From Gongronella butleri (taxonomy: Eukaryota; Mucoromycota; Mucoromycetes; Mucorales; Cunninghamellaceae): DNA of 64,000 nucleotides. The stretch's first letter is position 1. Each line of letters starts with the position of its first letter. The notes under the pieces were generated by a model. It had not been told where the DNA came from. It did not search any database and worked only from the letters and a program-made list of their open reading frames with translations. Shown in pieces: positions 34,205 to 42,051 of the stretch. The translations under genes were made by a program, and so were the position numbers. The DNA lies in NCBI GenBank assembly GCA_025201375.1, contig JAIWZP010000012.1, positions 372,001 to 436,000 on the forward strand, in the 5' to 3' direction.

Positions 34205-34371
34205 TCTCCTCCCCTCCATTCATCCCTTTCTCAGTATATATCATTGCATTGTTTTTTCTTTCTTTTTTACACACTAGATCACACAATAAAATCATCTCAA
34301 TTATCTATTTGAGCAAGGACGATCTTACTGGTCGACATCAGACTTTATTAACGAAGGTGCACGATCTCATC

Positions 34372-34376
<5 letters not shown>

Positions 34377-34413
<37 letters not shown>
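34377..34413. repeat. A37 homopolymer
   Basis: Thirty-seven consecutive A, about 170 bp after the NOG2 stop. It has no target-site duplication or retroposed gene body that I can see, so I treat it as a simple homopolymer. Confidence 0.85.
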
Positions 34414-34415
<2 letters not shown>

Positions 34416-35151
34416 AGGACGCATCCGTGCACCATTTTCACGCGACTTTTATTGCCTTGTTGCTACTACAGCGGCGTAAATGACTCAGTTGGGTCAGGTG
34501 ACAAAGTACACGAAAGCGAACTCAATGCGCACCCATTGTGGGTCAGCCGGACGAGGCAATTACAAAATTTTTGCAATCTCATCCCCTCGGTTCGTCCCTT
34601 TTCAATTTTTATCTTACCTCTTTGTAAAATAATCTCACTCATCTGCTTGTATGTCATGTTGTCTTGCTTTTCTGCCACTCTTCTCTGTGCCATTTTTTTT
34701 TACATCAGTCTTTTTTTTTTCTTTTCATTTCTTTTTTTTCTGTCTCAAGTTGACAAGAGAGACATGACGTCTTGCGCTCTGTTCTGTTCCTTCGATTTTA
34801 TGGGCCCCATCATCGTGTCGCTTCATCCTCCCCTGCACGGTGTGACAAAAGATGCGCCCATTGGCAATGTGTAAAAGGGCCAGGAAATCATTCGATGACA
34901 GCCAAGATTGTTATGGGTCGAGACCACTCTGATGATTTTTCGACGCCCAAACGCATCCAGTCACTGCATGAATTGGCAAAACTTGTCAAATGTCGGTGCG
35001 ATTGCCAAAATCGCTATCATTTTTCTGAAACTTGTTACTTTTCGATTTTCTGTTCTTGTCCTGGGACCTGACGAGGGCCCTGTGATGCTATTTGACATGT
35101 AGCAAAACGGAATTTGATTTTATCTTGTCAAATGGCTTCGAGACCTAGGGG

Positions 35152-35158
35152 TATAAAA
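35152..35158 (+). promoter_or_regulatory. TATA box of thaumatin-like gene
   Basis: GGGTATAAAAGG lies 87 bp upstream of the start codon; it is nearly the same sequence and spacing as at PCK1. Confidence 0.75.
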
Positions 35159-35244
35159 GGAACAGAAGCCGAATTCTTTTTTCTTTTTTGTTCATAGATC
35201 ATTCATTTTTTTTTCTTCATCACTCATACACAAACACATTTATC

Positions 35245-35934
35245 ATGCAATTCCTGATTTCTCTTTTGTTCTGCGGCCTGGTTGCTGGTCTCCCTGCCGT
35301 GCGACGCGATACCAATGCTCCCTTTGTCACTGTCAAGAATAGCTGTTCGTACTCGATTGTGGCTGGCACATCTACCAATGGCAATGAATATGGCGATTCG
35401 ACATCCGTGCCGTCCAAAGGCACACACACGTTCACTTACCCAAGCAAGTGGGAAGGTCGTGTGTGGGCACGCCAATCTTGCGAGGGCAAGACTTGTGATT
35501 TTGCTGGCATGTGGGCACCTGCGACATTGGCCGAATTCCACTTTGATCCCTCGGCTGAAACCATGTACGACATCTCTCTAGTGGACGGCTGGAACATTCC
35601 CATGTCCTTGGCTCCCACCACCATCACAGACAATCCCTACAATGTCCAAAAGCACTGTGGCACGCCCGTGTGCAGCTCGCTGCCCTCGTGCCCCGACGGC
35701 TTCTCGGTCCAAGACAATGGCACCACGGTCGGCTGCCAATCCGCCTGCTCGCATTTTCAAACACCCGAATATTGCTGCACGGGCGCTTACGATGAGAAAA
35801 CTTGCGCTGGCAGCCGCTACGCCGCCGCCGCCAAGCAAGCTTGCCCCGATGCCTATTCGTACGCCTATGACGACGCCACGAGCGTCTACTCTTGTGGCTC
35901 AAAGGGTTTCACCGTCGAATTCTGCCCTTCATAG
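35245..35934 (+). CDS. Secreted thaumatin-like protein
   Basis: Single exon, 229 residues. The N-terminal signal peptide (MQFLISLLFCGLVAG) is followed by a dibasic site (VRR, about 19-21). The mature part has the thaumatin-family order: VTVKNSCSYSI at the start, G-R-V-W-A-R-Q-S-C, TCDFAGMWAPATLAEF (the family's GDCGG/ATLAEF region), YDISLVDGWNIPMSL, then a Cys-rich half (about 11 of 14 mature cysteines) with PEYCCTGAY and FTVEFCPS at the end. Family members occur in plant defence and in fungi, where some bind or cleave beta-glucan; the role here is probably in the cell wall. I chose the second in-frame ATG because the first (35188) would place 19 Phe-rich residues from the leader ahead of the signal peptide. 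Confidence 0.92.
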   Translation: MQFLISLLFCGLVAGLPAVRRDTNAPFVTVKNSCSYSIVAGTSTNGNEYGDSTSVPSKGTHTFTYPSKWEGRVWARQSCEGKTCDFAGMWAPATLAEFHFDPSAETMYDISLVDGWNIPMSLAPTTITDNPYNVQKHCGTPVCSSLPSCPDGFSVQDNGTTVGCQSACSHFQTPEYCCTGAYDEKTCAGSRYAAAAKQACPDAYSYAYDDATSVYSCGSKGFTVEFCPS

Positions 35935-36285
35935 ACAAAAAAACATCTAAAATATAGAAAAATTAAATAAAAACCATCAATTGCGAGTGCGCAGCAGCTC
36001 AGGTCTGTGTGCATGAACTCGATTGACTTGAGACGCAATACGAAAAAGGCAAATAGAACGATAGCGGAGCGGACGTGCGATCTTTTTTCACTTTTGGGAT
36101 AAAACAAGGTTCCTGAAATGCCACAAATTTTCCCATTGGCTGTAAAATAGAATTTAGCCACTAAAAAAGGGTGTTTCTCCGGGCAAACATATACACACAC
36201 ACACTATCTGGTTTATAATCGGTGGCAATGAAGCCAAGTGCCACGCTTTTTCTTTCTGTATTTTTCTTTTTTTTTTTCATAAAAT
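35935..36285. other. Intergenic region, no gene seen
   Basis: 351 bp with a short (CA)5 run near 36190-36202 and a T-rich leader (36248-36277) before the next start codon. Confidence 0.5.
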
Positions 36286-36516
36286 ATGTCTGGCCCTTCA
36301 CACCCATCGTACATGACCCATGTCATGTCTAGATTTGGCCATCATCTATCCGAGAATCAGCGCAACAACCTCACAAGCCACATCAATCCCCAGCTGGAGG
36401 CAAGTCCTCCGTCTGCCAAGCAGCACTCTTATCAAATAAATCAGCAAGTCGGCACCATCGTTGACTCGGACGACAAGCAGAAAATCACACTTCCACCTTT
36501 GCCCATGAAGCAATAG
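36286..36516 (+). CDS. Small hypothetical protein, 76 residues
   Basis: A short intronless frame starting MSGPSHPSY and ending PPLPMKQ. It follows a T-rich leader of the type seen before confirmed genes here (tttctttttttttttcataaaatATG), which is the main support. Composition is Ser/His/Gln/Pro-rich, apparently disordered, with no signal peptide, membrane segment or known motif. Function unknown. It could be a chance frame. Confidence 0.4.
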   Translation: MSGPSHPSYMTHVMSRFGHHLSENQRNNLTSHINPQLEASPPSAKQHSYQINQQVGTIVDSDDKQKITLPPLPMKQ

Positions 36517-37690
36517 AACGCATCTTTTTTTTTTTGGATACCACCATCGTCACTGACAGAAAAAAAATAAATAAGAACGACCTTGTTTTCTGGGTTTGGC
36601 GGCCTCACTGCGTTTGAAAAATAAGCCAATGGCCAGCCATGCCCGTCTCCTTTTTGTTTAGCAAGGCAATTGGGGCGCTTCCGCGACTGTGGGCTGGCGC
36701 CACTCCATCATTTACGCATCAAAATGCGCCTGCAATTTTTTTTTCCTGGTAAACTAGCTTTTTCGCTGCCATTTCAAGTCCTCTGCCGTTCCAGATACGT
36801 GGTTTCCAAGTGCATGATGAGTGTCGTCGTTTTTTAATAATAGTCTCTTGTGATGCATCGCCATCTGGCCTGAGAAGAGGCGTGTTTAATTGCTACGTAA
36901 CATTTGCGATATGGTTGTTCTGGACACTCTGAATTGTCTCTCACAGCAATGCCGGCGCAGCGTGCTCCGGGAAAATTCAATTGCAAAGTAATATCTGTGA
37001 ATTTCATTGACAAGGGCACACCAAGAGAATGAAAAGAGAAAGAATTGCAATACAAAGTGGTGAGGGCACAGCTGTTGAAGAGTCCAGTGATGTGCATGTC
37101 GGAGATCAAATTGCACAACCACTGACCCAAACACCAGGCTCTCGCAGTGAGCTTGACTACCCTCTTTCTTTTGAAAATGACGTTGGGTATCCACTGCAAT
37201 GCCTCGTACGTTCTTTCGTCATCAAAAATAGCTCGATGTGCATGCCTACGTGTCGTATTTCTCAGGAAAATCGTGAACGGCCGCCCTGAGAATAGCTTCT
37301 GGTACCAAAAAGGGCTTTTTTTTTTTTGGCTTTGAAACTAGCTGTAGTGGAATTCGAGCAGAGCCAAGGTTGTCAATTTCTCGTATAGTTCCCATGACGT
37401 GTCCATCTTGATTTTTAAATCGTGTCAATGAATATTTTGGCGTCGTGGAAACATAAAACAAGCTTTTAGTCCAATATGGGCGGCCATTCATTTTTCGCAT
37501 GATGGGAAAATTAAGGCGTTCAAAAATTAAGGGGCTGCCTCTACGTGGTGCATGTTGGTCTTGTGACCCGTGTGGGAGAATTATGAAGACGAGAGCCAAA
37601 AAGCAAATATAAAAATAGGAGACTTTTTTTGTATCCTTTCTTCTTTTTTTTTTTTTTTTTGTCTTGTCCAAACATCAGTGTTCTTCTACA
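36517..37690. other. Intergenic region with a possible broken minus-strand gene
   Basis: Mostly unassigned. On the minus strand two open stretches (about 37560-37246 and 37235-36834) look coding-like but sit in different frames; see the pseudogene entry. A GTATCCTTT word at 37631 was checked and rejected as a U12 donor. Confidence 0.4.
36834..37560 (-). pseudogene. Possible decayed gene with frame break, unrecognised
   Basis: Reading leftward, one frame gives a low-complexity-free stretch with IFERLNFPIMRKMNGRPYW and EAILRAAVHDFPEKYD, then a stop. A +1 shift at about 37240 continues as RAIFDDERTYEALQWIPNVIF and runs open to 36834. The switch is too tight for an intron (about 20 nt), so a frameshift is the simplest reading. 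No homologue is recognised. It could be a chance pairing of two open stretches. Confidence 0.25.
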
Positions 37691-38231
37691 ATGGGTTTCT
37701 TTGCTTTCGTCCGTGCTAATCCTGCCTTGGGTAAGTATCAAAAGAGGAGAAAAAAGAGTCGCGTCCAGCGTGTGACTCACGCTCTACATTCTTAGGTCCC
37801 TTGTTTCTGTTCGCCGGTGGTGGTTGCGCTGCTGCAGTGACGTAAGTGAAACGACAAGGAGATGTAAATAAAGGGAGACGCTCATCTCTTTTCACTTTCG
37901 CTTCGGTTTTTACCTTGACCTTGGACGTCCACAGCTATCCCAGTAAGTCATCTTTGAACGGCGCGTGAAAAAAAGGGAAATGAGCGCGTCGAGTGACTCA
38001 CTTTTTATTTTGTTTCAAAGTGTATCTGTTGCGCACGCATCCTGAAATCTTGGTGGACCGCAAAAATAACCCCACGCCTTGGAACAACGTGCAACAGCAC
38101 CAAAACATCAAGGTAAGCACCAACCTGCACCCAGCCCGATGAATCTAACCTTTTTTTTTTTGTGTTAGTTCTTCAATATGTACCCTGACTTCTACAATTG
38201 TCGCAAGGGCCTGGGTATCCGTCCTTTCTGA
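37691..38231 (+). CDS. NDUFA4: NDUFA4/MLRQ-like mitochondrial respiratory subunit
   Basis: A small inner-membrane protein associated with cytochrome oxidase (historically assigned to complex I). Five exons (37691-37730, 37796-37841, 37935-37942, 38021-38112, 38169-38231) give 82 residues, the normal size. The pattern fits: a short N-terminus with NPALGPLFLFAGGGC as the single membrane helix, then YLLRTHPEILVDRKNNPTPW (family: YLLR-x-D-x-x-WDR-x-NPEPWN) and a short C-terminus with FFNMYPDFYN. Exon 3 is only 8 nt and is needed to supply T-Y-P and keep phase. High-confidence architecture for so small a protein. Confidence 0.85.
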
Positions 38232-39029
38232 ATATAAAGAAATAAAAAAGAAAAAAAACTTGATTACCTGTGGGAATTTGCACGACACAATAAGATTCAA
38301 AACATCAGCTATTTCCCATCAAGGGCGTCCCACGTTCAAAATTGCGCAGGGCCTGCAAAAGGACGTATTTGATGGTCGCAATCACTGGGCACTCGACTGT
38401 TTACGTGGACGAAGGAGCCCTTTTTCGTGATGTTTTTCTTCGTCGCGTGTCGCTCATGGTGTTACGGAGCTTCTGCGCGTCTTGAACCGCGAAGATGTCC
38501 ACGATCATTTTCGGTGCGAGCTTAATTGGGACATGCTGGACTTGTACCACGTCCTTATAGGTGTCTCTTGGCTTTTTGGCGACGAGCGGAAGGCCAGCCT
38601 TTGGAAGGTGTCCAATCTAACTGACAATGGAGGCCCCAAGCATCGCTCTTTTTTTCAGTGGAGCTTTGTGATCTCTTTGGACGTATGCCGCGTGCGAACA
38701 ACGGGAAGGATGAGCTCGATCAGCCAGGCACGCTAATTGTGGGAAGCTAGGCGCGTCAATGAACATTGTGTGCATTGCAGACAGCGCGTAGCGCCAACGT
38801 GCCTGGCGTTTGAACTCTGGTCGAGAGTTTCGTGCCGGCCGCACGCCCATTTTTATGCATTTCCCCTTTCTTTTCTATTCTTTTCAATAAAATATCATGT
38901 TTTCTGATGAAAATCCTATTCTTTGACTCGCTTATCTCTCCAAAGTCTACACCGCGTACCCAGTCGCCGGAATGAAGGACGTGGCCGAGTGTACCTCAAG
39001 TCCCAACAACCCCATCAAATTATGGTATT
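38232..39029. other. Unassigned region
   Basis: About 800 bp after NDUFA4. An open stretch around 38482-38736 (FRCELNWDMLDLYHVLIG) looks more protein-like than its surroundings but has no recognisable domain, clear start or splice partner. I do not call a gene. Confidence 0.35.
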
Positions 39030-39534
39030 ATGAAGATGATGGCGCACCACAGGACAAAAATCTCTTTTTTTTCTACAAAAAAGGCGACAAAAACTCCCGG
39101 CGTGGACGTCTCGGCCTACAATGTATTCAATTTGGATGCCCACTTTGAAAAATACATGGTAAATTTTTATTTTTTTATGCACTGTCCAACGTTTTCTTTT
39201 TCGTCAGGGCCTGATCAATGACGGTTTCGATCACGGCCACATTAATGAATACGCGACTCAGCTCGAATTTAGATTTTGCATGGGCAAGATCGGGAACGCG
39301 CACTTATGCGACTTGCAAGACAAAATCAGGTATTATATCAGGTATTACAGAATAAAAAAAAAAAGGTTTTTTTTCGTTTGCTGCTTACATTTTTTTCTTA
39401 ATAGCTGCGCTTGCGCAGCTGATCACCCTGTTGCAGTCGCGTTCTTCCGTAGTGGAACCTTGGCGTGCCATAAAGCAACAGCAACAAAGTATTCCCGTGT
39501 AGAGGTTGTAGACAAAAAAAATAAAAAGCAATAG
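39030..39534 (+). CDS. Unrecognised three-exon small protein (tentative)
   Basis: A model with exons 39030-39158, 39208-39329 and 39405-39534 keeps frame through two GT-AG introns (49 and 75 nt) and gives 126 residues. Middle part: TPGVDVSAYNVFNLDAHFEKY, then GLINDGFDHGHINEYATQL and FRFCMGKIG. The last exon is Cys/Ala-rich (SCACAADHP) and ends in a Lys-rich tail. No domain is recognised and the start ATG is uncertain, because the frame is open upstream and another frame also runs through the region. Could be a real lineage-specific gene or a remnant. Confidence 0.35.
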
Positions 39535-39606
39535 AGATTGTTTCAATGCAGACAAAAAAAAAAAAAAATCAAGAAGACAATTGGAATCAGCATTTGCAAA
39601 ATAACA
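39535..39606. other. 3' flank of tRNA-Val with pol III terminator
   Basis: The strand opposite to the sequence as given has TTTT (39598-39601) within a few bases of the tRNA 3' end, a normal RNA polymerase III stop. An A15 run lies at 39553-39567. Confidence 0.6.
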
Positions 39607-39680
39607 TGCCCATACCGCGATTCGAACGCGGGATATACAGCGTGTAAAGCTGGCGTCATAAACCCCTAGACCATACGGGC
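39607..39680 (-). tRNA. tRNA-Val (anticodon TAC)
   Basis: A 74-nt sequence folds as a standard cloverleaf: acceptor GCCCGTA/TATGGGC (one G-U) with discriminator A; D arm GTC/GAC; anticodon loop TTTACAC giving TAC, which reads GTA/GTG valine codons; variable loop ATATC; T arm CCGCG-TTCGAAT-CGCGG. The first anticodon-stem pair is a C-U mismatch. No intron. The internal B box GTTCGAATC is intact, as expected for a functional gene. Confidence 0.9.
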
Positions 39681-40096
39681 AAAAACGTTTGCTGGCAAAT
39701 TTGGAAACTCAGATCTATGAAATCGGCTAAATAATTTAGCCGACGGCGGCCGAGCGGGCCGTGCAATTTTTTCTTTTTCAATTGGCGCGTGCTCTTCTGA
39801 GTTCAAACGTGCCAACAAATCGATGTGTGGTGGACCCACGCTGGCTTTTGACGCATGCGCTTTACATTATGCCCAAGACAGCAAGGTGCCTGGTGAAAAA
39901 AATAAAATAATACCTGCCCTTCATCGTCAATCCCAATGAACACTGAAAATTTTATGATGATTTAAAGGGAATTGTTTATTGAGCATCTACGCTCCCAATG
40001 ATAGAGGCACCTATGTCCAATACCTTGGTCAACGCCGTCAAAAAGTTACATAGAGGGCACAATAAAGCAATTGAGGGAGGCTAAAACGCCGTCCGC
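39681..40096. other. Intergenic region between tRNA-Val and RPL10A
   Basis: 416 bp; includes the 5' flank of the tRNA gene (leftward) and the 3' flank of RPL10A. Nothing else is recognised. Confidence 0.5.
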
Positions 40097-40903
40097 TTAG
40101 AACAAGCGGTGAGGCTTGCCCATGGTGGACTTCAAGTACAAAGACTTGATGTTTTGCCAGTGCTTCTTCAACAAGGAGACGAGGAAGTTGACCGACAACA
40201 TGATGTTGGCGACCAATTGGTCCTCGGTCATGCCGACGTGGCCGACGGCGACCGCCAAGCAGAGCACCTTCTTGAGCTGGAACTTGATGGTGGCACGGAT
40301 CTCGTTGGCCTTGTCGACGAGCGACTCGGAGTGCGACACGGGGGTGGGGAACTTGCCGACCTTGTGGAGACCAGGGCCCAAGAGACGGGGGATCTGCTTG
40401 ATGAGGGCCTCGGACGCCAAAAAGGCATCGTACTTCTTGGCGAGCTTCTTGATGAGCTTCTTGTTCTTGTTCAGCTTCTTCAAGTCGTCCACGGATTGGA
40501 ACTCCATGCCAGCAGCCTTGGCCTGGTCACAGTGGAAAGCATCACCGAGGATGCAGACCGACATGTTGGGGCGGGCAACATTGGGCAGCTTGATGGTGCC
40601 AGAGAAACGCTTGTCGCGTTGGGGATCGTAGTTCTTGAGACCAATCTGGAGCTCGACGGTCTCGACGAAATTACGCTTCTTCTCTTGCGAGCCCTTTTGG
40701 ATCTCGACAATGACATCTCTGACGGCGCTAGCGCTAACTTTACTGTAGGAGAGAAGAAAAAAAAAAACGAGTCAATACTGAGTCTCAAGAAAAAGCGCGC
40801 ATCAATCCATCCGGCACATCTGCTTGTCCACAAACGAATGGATGCATGAAATGGACGGATGGATGGCGTGTTTGCTGGATGGATGGATGGATGCCTACCT
40901 CAT
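40097..40903 (-). CDS. RPL10A: Large-subunit ribosomal protein uL1 (RPL10A)
   Basis: Forms the L1 stalk that helps release tRNA from the E site. Two exons: 40903-40899 (only ATGAG) and 40742-40097; 216 residues, as in other eukaryotes (217). The sequence runs [40 protein letters not shown], then [14 protein letters not shown] and [31 protein letters not shown], all standard. The C-terminus ends in KPHRLF. The 156-nt intron after the fifth coding base contains a (GGAT)n/(CATC)n tract (40836-40894). Codon use is strongly biased toward C-ending codons. This fits a heavily expressed gene. Confidence 0.97.
40836..40894 (-). repeat. CATCC-type repeat in RPL10A intron 1
   Basis: On the coding strand the intron reads CATCCATCCATCCATCCAGC, then CATCCATCCGTCCATTTCATGCATCCATTC. 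The same word family marks the two other ribosomal-protein genes of the window. Confidence 0.85.
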
Positions 40904-42051
40904 GGTGGTAAATGGGGTGAAAAAAGAAAGGGAAGAAAAAAACAAAAGAGGACGCTGGCCACCGCACGACTTTTGATCAACCGGTCGAATCCGCTGATTG
41001 GCTGAGCCCAATGCGTGGGGGACGAGTCGTGGGCGTACAAAAACAGAAAAAAAAAAAAGCAGGGCACACAAGCCATCTTGCCATTGCTCTCGATAAAATT
41101 TTCGATGGTGTCTTCAGAAAGACAACGACAACAGTTACTCACGCATCTACATACCCGTTCACGCGCATAGTGACGCAAAAAAAAAAAAAAAAAAAAAAAA
41201 AAAAGAAGAAAGCAAAAGAAAAAAAAAATATCGCTTGAAATACTCGGATTGGGCGTGGTTGCCTCCAACCATTGACACCGCGCCATCACAAAAAGTCAGG
41301 GAAGAGCAACCTGGCATCGCCACTTTTACGCGTCCTGGGTAAATGGAGGCCTAATCGACGCGTCTTTCATCAACCTGTCACTATTTTGCCTTCCAGAACC
41401 AAGCATTTGCCGATCTTTGCGATACAAGTCGATGTGCCCAGTCATCGCTCTCAGATTAGAAAAAAAAAAAAGGAGACAGACGGGTCCAATGGATTGATGA
41501 AAAGTAAATGTGGAGCAACATGACATCCGATTACCCCCTGGCATGGCTTGAGCCACATTAGACCCCTTTTTTATGCCCTACAAAAGATAGGAGGCAAGTT
41601 AATGGCATGAAGAATGAAGCCAAATTAGCAGGAACAAGGTTTTTTCTTGACGATGTCTGATGTCAACAAGTGAGACCATCTGCCCACACTCCTCTCTCTC
41701 ACTCTCGCTTTTTTTCTTGCATGAGTGATGGTTCAATTGTCAATTGAAGTCTCATCTAGACACAATTACGGGTGGTGCCGGCGGCTTGATGGCGTGGATG
41801 AGTGCCTGCTTGTTTATTTGTTGGCATCCCTGAATCCGGCGCGCATTTCTCATAGGTTTGATGACCAAAAGCGGCTGCTTTACATTTGCATGGCAACCCG
41901 AAATGCGTTTGGACAGCGCGCCAGCCCTACTCCTTTTTTTTTTTTTTTTTTTTTTTTTTTTGCGAACCACCCCCTTTATTCCGTGAAAACCCTTCTTTTT
42001 CTTCTTTTTTCTTTCCTTTTCTCTCACTTTTTCACCTTTTGCCTCGTTGCC
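40904..42051. other. Divergent intergenic region with A28 and T28 runs
   Basis: About 1.15 kb between RPL10A (leftward) and the cation exchanger (rightward). A28 at 41177-41204, A11 at 41460-41471, and T28 at 41934-41961 followed by a pyrimidine-rich leader to the exchanger start. No coding region is supported. Confidence 0.6.

Larger units (their letters stand above)
34205..35244. other. Intergenic region with A37 run and thaumatin-like gene promoter
   Basis: Contains the NOG2 3' end (AATAAA near 34286), a perfect A37 tract (34377-34413), an unstructured AT-rich stretch, and the TATA box of the next gene. No coding region is supported. Confidence 0.6.

Noticed and set aside
32855..34219. 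454-codon open frame on the minus strand
   Set aside because: Antisense shadow of NOG2 exon 4, whose C-ending codons leave the complement free of stops; the NOG2 GTPase motifs identify the real strand.
34377..34413. A37 tract considered as the tail of a retroposed SINE or processed pseudogene
   Set aside because: No gene body, pol III boxes or target-site duplication is seen next to it.
37631..37639. GTATCCTTT, a perfect U12-type donor word, upstream of NDUFA4
   Set aside because: It lies in the leader before the start codon and no TTCCTTRAC branch site occurs before the next AG; with T-rich DNA around it, chance is the simpler explanation.
40109..40849. 246-codon open frame on the plus strand
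   Set aside because: Antisense of RPL10A, which is unmistakable on the minus strand.
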